Position numbers and translations under genes: made by a program
Notes under the pieces: model-generated
What the model saw: only the letters and a program-made list of their open reading frames with translations
Databases searched by the model: none
Told to the model about the DNA's origin: nothing
Part shown: in pieces, positions 1-6,232 of the stretch
How positions within the stretch are numbered: the stretch's first letter is position 1
Layout of the letters: every line of letters begins with the position of its first letter
Assembly: GCA_036381125.1 (NCBI GenBank)
Contig: DASVDK010000330.1
Coordinates: 1 to 8,629 of the forward strand
DNA: 8,629 nt
Direction of reading: 5' to 3'
DNA from: DASVDK01 sp036381125 [NCBI: Thermodesulfobacteriota bacterium]
GTDB lineage: Bacteria > DASVDK01

Positions 1-1
1 G

Positions 2-178
2 GCCGCACGCTCGCGCCTCGAGTCGCTCGAGGCGACGCTCGGGCCGGCCCGTCTCGTCTGGCTCCCGATGCAGGACCGAGGCGGGTACTTGCAGGACCGG
101 CTGACGGGCATGAGCCTCCGCAAGGAGTCGCTCGGCTGGGCGCCGGACGGCGCCGGACGCGCCCGCTCGCGCCACTAG
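2..178 (+). CDS. C-terminal end of an unrecognised protein (partial)
   Basis: An open frame enters from the left edge and stops at TAG 176-178, giving 58 codons without a start. Third codon positions are almost all G or C, as in the confident genes here, which supports this frame over the others. The readable part is mixed in composition (LVWLPMQDRGGYLQDRL, then MSLRKESLGW) and ends in a short Arg/Ala-rich tail. I see no membrane segment, signal or diagnostic motif and do not recognise the family. It lies 50 bp upstream of the membrane-protein gene on the same strand and could share its transcript. The frame is a judgement from codon bias alone. Confidence 0.45.
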   Translation, partial: AARSRLESLEATLGPARLVWLPMQDRGGYLQDRLTGMSLRKESLGWAPDGAGRARSRH

Positions 179-216
179 CCCCATCCAGGGAACACCGCTT
201 GCACCGCCTCGGCCGC

Positions 217-223
217 GAGGAGG
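217..223 (+). promoter_or_regulatory. Shine-Dalgarno GAGGAGG fixing the start at 229
   Basis: GAGGAGG lies 5 nt before ATG 229-231. An in-frame TTG at 199 would add ten residues but has no comparable ribosome site, and this Shine-Dalgarno would then lie inside the coding sequence. The start at 229 is therefore preferred. Confidence 0.8.
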
Positions 224-228
224 CACCA

Positions 229-915
229 ATGGGCCACCGGAGCGCAACGGCGCGGGTACTCGAGCAGGCGGCGGAGGTCGGGCAGCAGCTCGGAGCCGCG
301 GCGTGGTTCGGCGGGCAGCTCTTCGCGACGACCGGGCTTCACCCCGGCGTGCAGGTGCTCGCCGACCGCGGCGAGCGGACGAAGGTGATCGACGAGGCGT
401 GGCGCCGGTACCGCCCCTACGGGACGGCCGGCCTCTGGCTGGCGAAGGCCTCCACGGCGCTGCGCACGTACCTGCTCGCCCGCGAGCCCGAGGGCGGCCG
501 CCCGACCGCCCTCGTGACGCTCAACCTCGCCTGCGCAGCCGGCGCCGTCGCCTCGGCCTCGGCCGCCGCCTATCTCGGCAAGCGGATCGCCGCCGCGTCA
601 CCGGACGCCGCCACCCCCATCACGACCGCCACCGAGCCCTCCGACGAGACGCCGCCGCGCGCGCAGGAGGCGCAGCGATGGCTCGGCGTGTCGGAGGGGT
701 TCGCCCTTGCCTTCGGCGTCGGCCTCGTCGTCACGTCGGCGCTCCTCGATCGCGCCGAGCGGGACGACGCCGGGGCGCATGGCGGTCGCCGCGCGGCCGA
801 GCCGCACTTCGGCGGCGGCCGGCAGCCGGGGGTTGCCGGCGTGCAGACGCCGGAGACCGCCGTCTCGCCCACGGCCGGCCGCCAGTCGCCCTTCGCGCCC
901 GAGATGGTCCGCTAG
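229..915 (+). CDS. Small predicted four-helix integral membrane protein, function unknown
   Basis: The protein has 228 residues from the ATG at 229. Four hydrophobic segments can be seen, at about residues 21-40, 66-84, 93-116 and 155-173. Between the first two is a polar stretch with the pattern GxHPGVQVLADRGERTKVIDEAWRRY. This architecture (WFGG in helix 1, then a loop with 'D..ER..V...AW.R') resembles uncharacterised small membrane proteins common in actinobacteria and other high-GC bacteria; I make that link from memory and cannot assign a Pfam family. The C-terminal 50 residues or so are polar, Gly/Arg/Pro-rich and probably disordered. No catalytic motif or signal peptide is evident. It may follow the partial gene at 2-178 in one transcript and converges on the gene at 926-1477. 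The coding call rests on codon bias and an excellent Shine-Dalgarno. Confidence 0.75.
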   Translation: MGHRSATARVLEQAAEVGQQLGAAAWFGGQLFATTGLHPGVQVLADRGERTKVIDEAWRRYRPYGTAGLWLAKASTALRTYLLAREPEGGRPTALVTLNLACAAGAVASASAAAYLGKRIAAASPDAATPITTATEPSDETPPRAQEAQRWLGVSEGFALAFGVGLVVTSALLDRAERDDAGAHGGRRAAEPHFGGGRQPGVAGVQTPETAVSPTAGRQSPFAPEMVR

Positions 916-925
916 GGCGACTGGC
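881..925. terminator. Inverted repeat between convergent stop codons, possible bidirectional terminator
   Basis: GCCAGTCGCCCT (881-892) is perfectly complementary to AGGGCGACTGGC (914-925), a 12-bp stem around a 21-nt loop. The right arm covers the end of the plus-strand TAG stop (913-915) and ends exactly one base before the minus-strand stop codon (926-928). This position between convergent genes suggests a shared termination or transcript-end structure. There is no T-run on either side, so it is not a classical intrinsic terminator. In such GC-rich DNA a stem of this length can also arise by chance. Confidence 0.45.
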
Positions 926-1477
926 TCACGGCCTCTCCTTCGGCGGCACCGCGCCCGACAGCTCGTCCCCTTCCTCCACGTCCGGCTGGTTGCCGAAGCG
1001 GCGCCCCGGCCCGCCGCCGCCGTGCCCCTGCCCCGCGTTCTTCCACTCCCCCTCGCCTCCCTCGGCGCCGCGCGGCTGCGGGTTGGGCTCCCCGCCGCCC
1101 CGCCCCGCGCCGGTGGTGCTCGGGCCGGTCTTGACCGCGCCGCGCTCGGGACCGGGCTCCTCGGGGAGGTCGTCCGGCGGCGCGCCAGGGTCGCGCCGCT
1201 CGCCCCCGCCTGGCGCCGGCTTCCAGCCGGCAGGACGGTCGCGGAAGGTCGGCCAGTCGGGCCGCTCGACATCGGGATGGTCGCGGTCGCCCGGCGTCGG
1301 GTCGGGGAGCCGGCCGATGCCGGCCTTCGCCGCGGTCTTCTCCTGACCCGGCGGCACCGGTCCCGCCGCCTGCTCCTCGGGCGTCTTGCCCGGCACCTGG
1401 TCGCTCGACGGGTCGGGCCGCGAGCCGAATCCGGTCTTCTTCCCGCCCCGGCCCCTGCCCGTCTTCCCTTTCGCCAT
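926..1477 (-). CDS. Gly/Pro-rich, probably disordered hypothetical protein
   Basis: This frame encodes 183 residues of low complexity, dominated by Gly, Pro, Arg, Lys, Glu and Asp. It has a strongly basic N-terminus (MAKGKTGRGRGGKK) and almost no hydrophobic clusters, so a folded globular domain is unlikely. The most protein-like part is around residues 55-90, which contains DRDHPDVERPDWPTFRDRP and then GWKP. A perfect GAGGAGG stands 4 nt before the ATG, and third positions are G/C-rich in this frame; together they favour it over the long competing plus-strand frames across the same DNA. No family is recognised. The basic, unstructured character would fit nucleic-acid binding or a stress-related disordered protein, but that is speculation. 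Its leader contains the AT-rich tandem repeat at 1494-1541. Confidence 0.65.
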   Translation of the reverse strand: MAKGKTGRGRGGKKTGFGSRPDPSSDQVPGKTPEEQAAGPVPPGQEKTAAKAGIGRLPDPTPGDRDHPDVERPDWPTFRDRPAGWKPAPGGGERRDPGAPPDDLPEEPGPERGAVKTGPSTTGAGRGGGEPNPQPRGAEGGEGEWKNAGQGHGGGGPGRRFGNQPDVEEGDELSGAVPPKERP

Positions 1478-1481
1478 CGCG

Positions 1482-1488
1482 CCTCCTC
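1482..1488 (-). promoter_or_regulatory. Shine-Dalgarno GAGGAGG for the gene at 926-1477
   Basis: Read on the minus strand, GAGGAGG lies 4 nt before ATG 1477-1475. It is the main evidence that the minus-strand frame, and not one of the overlapping plus-strand frames, is the true gene. Confidence 0.75.
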
Positions 1489-1493
1489 TCGTT

Positions 1494-1541
1494 GGGGTCA
1501 GGTCTTTCCATTTTCCAGGGGGTCAGGTCTTTCCATTTTCC
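1494..1541. repeat. Two tandem 23-bp AT-rich repeats, possibly mobile-element derived
   Basis: The intergenic stretch 1478-1599 holds two identical 23-bp copies, at 1494-1516 and 1519-1541, 2 bp apart. Each starts GGGGTCAGGTCTTTCC and continues with an AT-rich end. They are far richer in A/T than the surrounding DNA, which suggests a different origin. From memory, GGTCAGGTCTT-type sequences are dispersed intergenic repeats in many bacterial genomes, often near REP-associated IS200-like tyrosine transposases; that link is inference. No transposase is encoded here. On the minus strand the copies sit in the leader of the gene at 926-1477, ending 5 bp upstream of its Shine-Dalgarno. The rest of the interval (1542-1599) shows only a 10-bp direct repeat CCGACGCCGC at 1562 and 1581. 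Confidence 0.85.
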
Positions 1542-1599
1542 GGCGCGGCGAGTCTCGGGAGCCGACGCCGCCCGGACGACCCGACGCCGCGTCGCTCCG

Positions 1600-2844
1600 C
1601 TAGAAGCGCAGGAAGGCGCCGACCCCTTCGAGGTCGTCGTCGAGCCTGGGGTCCGGGTCGCCCACGAACTCCACGGTCGCCCGCTGGTCTTCCGCCTTCT
1701 CGACGAGGTACTGGAGCACCTGCACCTCGACGAGAGGCCCGCCGCAGTAGGGACACGCCGGGTGGCCGGCGCCGACGACGAAGCCGCAGCGCTCGCAGCG
1801 GCCACCCCTCGCGTCGAAGCGCCGGCTCACGACCACGCGCTCGACCTTCCCCTGCTGGAGCGCTTCGAGCGTGTCGTCGACCCCGCCGACCGCGTAGAAG
1901 TCCCCGAGGACCCGGTCGTGCAGCTCGTCGACCATCCGCTCGCGGGCGGCGCGCCTCGTCGCCTCGACGAGCGGCTCCACCTTCGCGACGATCTCGGCGT
2001 CGCCGGCGTGCGGCTCGACGGTCCCGGTGCCGACGATCCTCTCGGCGAGCGCCTGCGGCAGCTCCTCCCGGAACGCGGCGAGGTTCACGTCCTGACCGAG
2101 GAGCACGACCCCGTCCGGCGCCTCGCGCCGGACGATCCGCTCGACCTCGCCGGCCAGGTCGCGCAGCCAGCGCTGCGCGTGCTCCTCCTTGTGCCGTTGC
2201 GTGTGCATCTGTGCCCAGCCGCCCGGCTGCGAGCGGATGCGCCCCTGGAACGTCTGGTCGCTCCCCTCCGCGCGCTCGGCCTCGGCGCCGACGACCCGCG
2301 AGAGATAGACCGAGAGGATCCGGGCGTCGTCCGCGTCGAGCCGTATCGCGAGGTAGTGGGCGTAGCGGCCGATCGCGCGCAGGATCGGCCCGAGGTCGGG
2401 GCCGCGTCCCAGGATGAAGCGGTTCTCGACCCCGACCGGCAGGCGGAACGCCTGGAAGAACGGCCCCTCGCCGCCGGTCTCCGCCCGGGCGGCCGGGATC
2501 TCCGCGAAGACCGCGATCCCGGCGACGCCGTCGAGATCCACGGACCGGACGTAGTCGCGGGCCCGATCGATCAGGCGGTCGTAGCCGAGCAGGTCGCCCC
2601 CGGCGCCGGAGATCCGGCTCCTCGCCGATTTCGCTCGCTTGTCGAGGAAGATGCCGAAGTGTCGCTTCCCCTGCGCGTCGGCGCGCGCGTCGAGGTAGAG
2701 CGACAGGAAGCGGGGCCCGTCGAGGAGCGGCCGGTCGAGAAGAGCCCGCAGGTCGGGATCCGCGAGCGGCGTGGTGGCGGCGGGCAGTGGCGCCCCGTCC
2801 GGCGCGGGCCGGGGGCGCTCGTCGGCCGGAGGTGTCGTGCTCAT
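1600..2844 (-). CDS. Vms1/eRF1-like (VLRF1/baeRF) putative peptidyl-tRNA hydrolase
   Basis: The protein has 414 residues and the layout of the bacterial branch of the eRF1/Vms1 superfamily. After a Pro/Ala-rich N-terminal tail of about 30 residues comes FLSLYLDARAD (46-56), the usual first strand of these proteins. A central domain carries GGWAQMHTQRHKEEH (208-222), which corresponds in place to the GGQ loop of eRF1, and G209-W-A-Q212 fits the GxxQ form used by Vms1. The next part resembles the archaeal RF1/Pelota core (VVLLGQDVNLAAF, 246-258). The last domain has a zinc ribbon with cysteines 350, 353, 364 and 367 and ends in VQVLQYLVEKAEDQRATVEF. Known relatives hydrolyse peptidyl-tRNA, in Vms1 on split stalled ribosomes; the same role here is inference. 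The ATG at 2844 is the only canonical start after an in-frame stop and has no Shine-Dalgarno. It lies 65 bp downstream of the racemase gene on the same strand, so read-through is possible. Confidence 0.85.
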   Translation of the reverse strand: MSTTPPADERPRPAPDGAPLPAATTPLADPDLRALLDRPLLDGPRFLSLYLDARADAQGKRHFGIFLDKRAKSARSRISGAGGDLLGYDRLIDRARDYVRSVDLDGVAGIAVFAEIPAARAETGGEGPFFQAFRLPVGVENRFILGRGPDLGPILRAIGRYAHYLAIRLDADDARILSVYLSRVVGAEAERAEGSDQTFQGRIRSQPGGWAQMHTQRHKEEHAQRWLRDLAGEVERIVRREAPDGVVLLGQDVNLAAFREELPQALAERIVGTGTVEPHAGDAEIVAKVEPLVEATRRAARERMVDELHDRVLGDFYAVGGVDDTLEALQQGKVERVVVSRRFDARGGRCERCGFVVGAGHPACPYCGGPLVEVQVLQYLVEKAEDQRATVEFVGDPDPRLDDDLEGVGAFLRF

Positions 2845-2878
2845 GGCCCGGAACGGGACGCAACGCCCGTGCCGGGCC
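2845..2878 (-). promoter_or_regulatory. Stable hairpin directly before the start codon of the Vms1-like gene
   Basis: In the minus-strand RNA, GGCCCGG-C-ACGGG pairs with CCCGU-U-CCGGGCC, giving 12 base pairs with one C/U mismatch and an 8-nt loop. The 3' arm ends at the base immediately before AUG 2844. No Shine-Dalgarno exists in this stretch and no in-frame alternative start lies between it and the upstream stop. The structure may control ribosome access to the start codon. It may instead act as a terminator or mRNA-end stabiliser for the operon ending at 2910, although no U-run follows. Function is inferred from structure and position only. Confidence 0.5.
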
Positions 2879-2909
2879 GGCGGGGACCGCTACCCCGGCA
2901 ACCGCGGGG

Positions 2910-4019
2910 TCAGGCGCGGAACTCGAGCTTCGAGACGGTGAACCGCTCGAGGCGCTCCGGGACGACCTCCACGCCGAGGCCGGGGCCGGTGGGGACCGGA
3001 AGCGTGCCGTCCTGGACGTGGAACGGCGGCTCGGCGATGTCCTCGACGTAGTACCGGTCGCTGCCGGAGACGTCGCCCGGCAGCGTGAAGCCCGGCAGGC
3101 TCGCGATGGCGACGTTGGCGGCGCGGCCGATGCCGAACTCGTGCTGGCCGCCGCACCAGACCGGGGCGCCCCGCTCGAGGCAGACGTCGTGGAGGCGCTT
3201 CGCCTCCGAGAGGCCGCCGACCCGCCCCACCTTGATGTTGATGATCCGGCAGGCGCCGAGGTCGAGCGCCTTGCGGCCGTCGGCCGCGCCGTGGATCGAC
3301 TCGTCGAGGCAGATCGGCGTCCGCACCGCCTTCTGGAGCGCGGCGTGGTCGATGATGTCGTCGTGGGCGAGCGGCTGCTCGATCATCATGAGGTCGTAGG
3401 CGTCGAGCCGCTCGAAGAGCGGGAGGTCCGCGAGCGTGTAGGCGCTGTTGGCGTCGAGCATGAGCGGCGTCTTCGGGTAGTGCTGCCGGAAGCCCTTCGC
3501 GAGCGCCTCGTCCTGCCCCGGCTTGATCTTGAGCTTGATCCGCCGGTACCCGGCGGCCAGCGCCTTCTCGATGGCGGGCCTGAGGGCGTCGAACCCGCCC
3601 GCCTCGAGACCGAGCGACACGCCGCTCTCGATGCGGTCGCGCGTGCCGCCGAGGAGCGAGGCGACCGTAACACCCCGCCGGCGCGCCTCGAGGTCCCAGA
3701 GCGCCATGTCGAGGGCGGCCTTCGCGTAGGGATGTCCCCGGATCTTGCGGACCGCCGGCGGCAGCTCGCCCGGCCAGGTCAGCTCCTGTCCCACCACGGC
3801 CGGCGCGATGAAGTCCCTGAGGATGTGGATCGTGGTCTGGTAGGTGTCGGGCGAGTAGTACGGCGTCGCCTGGCACGCCCCCTCGCCCCACCCGGTGACC
3901 CCGCCGGCATCGACGCGGACGATCACGTGGTCGATGTCCTGCTTCGAGCCGAACGAGGTCTCGAAGGGGGCCTTCAGGCGAAGGCGGACGTGCCGCACCT
4001 CCATACGCTCGATCTTCAT
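2910..4019 (-). CDS. menC: MenC-family enolase-superfamily enzyme, likely N-succinylamino acid racemase
   Basis: This 369-residue protein is a full-length member of the o-succinylbenzoate synthase/N-acylamino acid racemase group. The N-terminal capping domain contains GWGEGACQATPYYSPDT (43-59). The barrel carries the expected residues: the KxK base pair K162/K164 in IKLKIKPG, metal ligands D189 (LDAN), E214 (IEQP) and D239 (LDES), and the second lysine base K263 in NIKVGRVGG. Family members make o-succinylbenzoate for menaquinone, racemise N-succinylamino acids, or do both. The coupled GNAT gene and the absence of other men genes favour N-succinylamino acid racemase. The symbol menC follows the family, not a proven role in menaquinone synthesis. 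The ATG overlaps the GNAT stop (ATGA), and GGAGG at 4030-4034 lies 10 nt upstream, so translational coupling is likely. Cytoplasmic. Confidence 0.9.
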   Translation of the reverse strand: MKIERMEVRHVRLRLKAPFETSFGSKQDIDHVIVRVDAGGVTGWGEGACQATPYYSPDTYQTTIHILRDFIAPAVVGQELTWPGELPPAVRKIRGHPYAKAALDMALWDLEARRRGVTVASLLGGTRDRIESGVSLGLEAGGFDALRPAIEKALAAGYRRIKLKIKPGQDEALAKGFRQHYPKTPLMLDANSAYTLADLPLFERLDAYDLMMIEQPLAHDDIIDHAALQKAVRTPICLDESIHGAADGRKALDLGACRIINIKVGRVGGLSEAKRLHDVCLERGAPVWCGGQHEFGIGRAANVAIASLPGFTLPGDVSGSDRYYVEDIAEPPFHVQDGTLPVPTGPGLGVEVVPERLERFTVSKLEFRA

Positions 4020-4915
4020 CGGGGCAGGTCCTCCGCGTCACGCAGGTCGAGGGCGGCAAACGGCTCGACCCGGTAGGCCACGCGCCGGCCGCCCTCGAAG
4101 CGCACGACGCCGGTCGCGGCAAAGCCGCGCTCGAAGAGGCCCTGGAACGCGCGCCGCAGGACGAGGCGCCAGTCGAGCGCGAGCGCGCCGTCCTTCTGCT
4201 TGATGGCCTGGATGTCGGAGGGAGCCTCGACGTACCAGACCCCCTCGGCGCGGCCGGGCAGGTCGTTCAGCCCCTCGGGGGCGACGAAGCCGCCCTCGCG
4301 CGGCTCGGCACGCGTGAGAAGCGCCCCGGGATCCACCTCGGGCGTCTCGCGCACCGGATGCCGGCCGGCCAGGGCGGCCGCCACGTGGCGGCTGCGGACG
4401 TGCCATTCGACCTCGAACCGGTCGGTCGGCAGCCCCTCGTTGATGTGTCCCGTGATCGGCCCGTAGAGGTCGGCCACGTAGGCGCGCGCGATCCCGCCGA
4501 GCTTGACGAGGTTCAGGTGGGCGTTGCGCGTCTCGAGCGGATCGTACGTCCACCTCGCCCAGCTCAGCCCCTGCCGGAGGATGTGGTCGCGCTGGGCCCG
4601 CTTGAGCCGCTCGCCGAGACCGCGGTTCTGGTACTCCGGGAGCGCCGCCATGCGCTGGGAGACGTGGATCGGCCGTCCGTCCTTGAGGCCGACGAAGCCG
4701 TAGACGAACGCCACCAGCCGCGGGCCGTCGAAGACCCCGAGGCAGAGGCCGCCGAACTTGGCCGCGGTCATGAGCTGCGGCAGCGGGATCACCGTGATGT
4801 CGTCGTAGCCCCAGACCTCCTGCTGCAACCGCTCGGCGGCCTTGTATTCGGCGAGCGAGTCGAGGGGGCGAATGACGAGCGAGTCGACGGGGGGCACGTT
4901 ACGGGTAGATGCCAC
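4016..4915 (-). CDS. GNAT-family N-acyltransferase (COG3375-like), likely amino-acid N-succinyltransferase
   Basis: The protein has 299 residues. The N-terminal half is a GNAT fold with the acyl-CoA loop QNRGLGERLK (96-105, Q/RxxGxG type). It continues into WTYDPLETRNAHLNLVKLGG (122-141), a signature I associate with the COG3375 group of predicted acetyltransferases. The C-terminal part (from about 170) is less conserved and may form the substrate domain. In Geobacillus a GNAT enzyme next to N-succinylamino acid racemase succinylates D-amino acids from succinyl-CoA; the same partnership here supports that substrate, but the acyl donor cannot be read from sequence. The chosen start is GTG 4915, with AAGG a short distance upstream. 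It lies inside the end of gdh, overlapping it by 17 nt. A second in-frame GTG at 4897, just after the gdh stop, is a possible alternative but lacks a ribosome site. The stop overlaps the racemase ATG. Confidence 0.85.
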   Translation of the reverse strand: MASTRNVPPVDSLVIRPLDSLAEYKAAERLQQEVWGYDDITVIPLPQLMTAAKFGGLCLGVFDGPRLVAFVYGFVGLKDGRPIHVSQRMAALPEYQNRGLGERLKRAQRDHILRQGLSWARWTYDPLETRNAHLNLVKLGGIARAYVADLYGPITGHINEGLPTDRFEVEWHVRSRHVAAALAGRHPVRETPEVDPGALLTRAEPREGGFVAPEGLNDLPGRAEGVWYVEAPSDIQAIKQKDGALALDWRLVLRRAFQGLFERGFAATGVVRFEGGRRVAYRVEPFAALDLRDAEDLPR

Positions 4916-6200
4916 GCAGCTGCACCGCCTTCGCGACCCGGCCGATGCCGACCATGAGGGCCGCGGTTCGCATGTCGACCTTGCGGTCGATCGACACCTG
5001 GAGCACTTCGCGGAATGCCGAGTACATGACCTCCTTGAGGCTCGCGTTCACCTGGGCCTCGTTCCAGAAGTACTTCTGGAGCGACTGGACCCACTCGAAG
5101 TAGCTCACCGTGACGCCCCCGGCGTTGGCCAGGATGTCGGGGATGACGAAGACCCCCTTGTCGGCCAGGATCTCGTCGGCCTCGGGCGTGGTCGGCACGT
5201 TGGCCCCTTCGGCGAGGATGCGGCAGCGGAGCCGCGGCGCGTTGCCGGCGTGGATCTGGTGGCCGAGCGCGGCCGGGACGAGGACGTCGACCGGCAGCTC
5301 GAGCAGCTCCGCGTTCGAGATCGCGTCGACCCCCGGAAAGCCGACGATGGTGCCGCCGTGCTCACGAGCGTACGCGTGCAGCGCCAGCGGGTCGAGGCCG
5401 CCCGGGTCGTAGAGGCCGCCGTTCACGTCGCTCACCGCCACCACCTTCGCGCCGCTCTCGTGGAGGAGCCTCGCGGCGTGGAAGCCGACCTTGCCGAAGC
5501 CCTGGACGGCGCAGGTCGTGTCGGAGAGCGAGAGGCCGAGGTGGCGCACCGCGTCGATGACCGTGAAGACCAGGCCCCGGCCGGTGGCGTCGGTACGCCC
5601 GACCGAGCCGCCCACGGCGATCGGCTTGCCGGTGACGATCTCCGGGACCGAGTGGCCCATCTGCATGGAGTAGGTGTCCATGATCCAGGCCATCGTCTGC
5701 TCGTCGGTGCCCATGTCGGGCGCCGGGATGTCGGTCTCCGGCCCGATGATGTTGACGATCTCGCTCGTGTACCGGCGGGTGACCCGCTCGAGCTCGCCGA
5801 GGGACATCTCGCGCGGGTTGCAGTCGACCGCGCCCTTCGCCCCGCCGAACGGGATGTTCATGAGGGCGCACTTCCAGGTCATGGTCGCGGCGAGCGCCGT
5901 GACCTCGTCGAGGTCCACCTCCGGGTGGTAGCGGATGCCCCCCTTGGCCGGCCCGCGCGCCATGTCGTACTGCACCCGGTAGCCCGTGTAGACGCGGACC
6001 GAGCCGTCGTCCATCTTGATCGGCACCGACACGATCAGGGCTCGCTTCGGGTGCCGGAGCTTCTCGTAGATGCCCGGGTCGATGTCGAGGTGCCGCGTCG
6101 CCCGATCCATCTGCTCGAGCAACTGCTCGAACGGGCTCTTGGCGGCGCGGGCCGGGGCCACCGCGGCAACGCTGGCGCGGGTGGACTTCGCGTGGGCCAT
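4899..6200 (-). CDS. gdhA: Glutamate dehydrogenase (Glu/Leu/Phe/Val dehydrogenase family)
   Basis: The enzyme oxidatively deaminates L-glutamate to 2-oxoglutarate and ammonia, or runs in reverse, in the cytoplasm. The length of 433 residues is normal for hexameric bacterial GDH. The substrate domain has K86 (GPAKGGIRYHPEV), K110 (TWKCALMNIP), catalytic K122 (PFGGAKGAV) and D162 (GPETDIPAPDMGT). K86 in the GxAKGG context favours glutamate over the branched-chain or phenylalanine dehydrogenases. The Rossmann domain has QGFGKVG (233-239), and the acidic D258 at the end of the next strand (AVSDVNGG) is compatible with NAD preference but does not prove it. The first 20 residues or so are an Ala/Lys-rich extension. 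AGGAGG lies 11 nt before the ATG, and a sigma70-like promoter is found at 6233-6262. It is the first gene of the operon with the GNAT and racemase genes. Confidence 0.95.
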   Translation of the reverse strand: MAHAKSTRASVAAVAPARAAKSPFEQLLEQMDRATRHLDIDPGIYEKLRHPKRALIVSVPIKMDDGSVRVYTGYRVQYDMARGPAKGGIRYHPEVDLDEVTALAATMTWKCALMNIPFGGAKGAVDCNPREMSLGELERVTRRYTSEIVNIIGPETDIPAPDMGTDEQTMAWIMDTYSMQMGHSVPEIVTGKPIAVGGSVGRTDATGRGLVFTVIDAVRHLGLSLSDTTCAVQGFGKVGFHAARLLHESGAKVVAVSDVNGGLYDPGGLDPLALHAYAREHGGTIVGFPGVDAISNAELLELPVDVLVPAALGHQIHAGNAPRLRCRILAEGANVPTTPEADEILADKGVFVIPDILANAGGVTVSYFEWVQSLQKYFWNEAQVNASLKEVMYSAFREVLQVSIDRKVDMRTAALMVGIGRVAKAVQLRGIYP

Positions 6201-6207
6201 GATGAAG

Positions 6208-6222
6208 ACGTCCTCCTGACGT
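6208..6222 (-). promoter_or_regulatory. Shine-Dalgarno of gdh within a small inverted repeat
   Basis: The minus strand reads ACGTC-AGGAG-GACGT, a 5-bp stem whose loop is the core of the gdh Shine-Dalgarno (AGGAGG, 6217-6212), 11 nt before the ATG. A stem this short is only marginally stable. It could slightly tune initiation, serve as a palindromic protein site near the transcription start, or be chance. Confidence 0.35.
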
Positions 6223-6232
6223 GAACCTGCGT

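Noticed and set aside
1494-1541. CRISPR array
   Set aside because: There are only two 23-bp copies separated by 2 bp, with no spacers and no cas genes.
912-1805. Minus-strand frame in which ATG triplets of the AT-rich repeats could start a protein overlapping the gene at 926-1477
   Set aside because: It has no Shine-Dalgarno, its product is Arg/Gly/Ala-rich noise, and the overlapping frame has a perfect ribosome site and better codon pattern.
2907-2915. A GGGGTCAGG match to the start of the 23-bp repeat near the racemase stop
   Set aside because: Only 9 bp match, the AT-rich part is absent, and it overlaps the stop codon of a conserved gene, so it is probably chance.
1492-3051. Plus-strand open frame (519 codons) over the Vms1-like gene
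   Set aside because: The minus strand encodes a recognisable release-factor layout with a zinc ribbon. The plus frame starts within the AT-rich repeats and lacks any motif.
2787-4076. Plus-strand open frame (429 codons) antisense to the racemase
   Set aside because: It mirrors a gene with all enolase-superfamily catalytic residues, and its product is a featureless Arg/Glu/Val-rich string.
4842-6224. Long plus-strand open frame (460 codons) antisense to gdh
   Set aside because: The minus strand has every GDH motif in order. The antisense frame is rich in Arg, Asp, Val and His, as expected from the complement of GC-rich codons, and has no recognisable domain.
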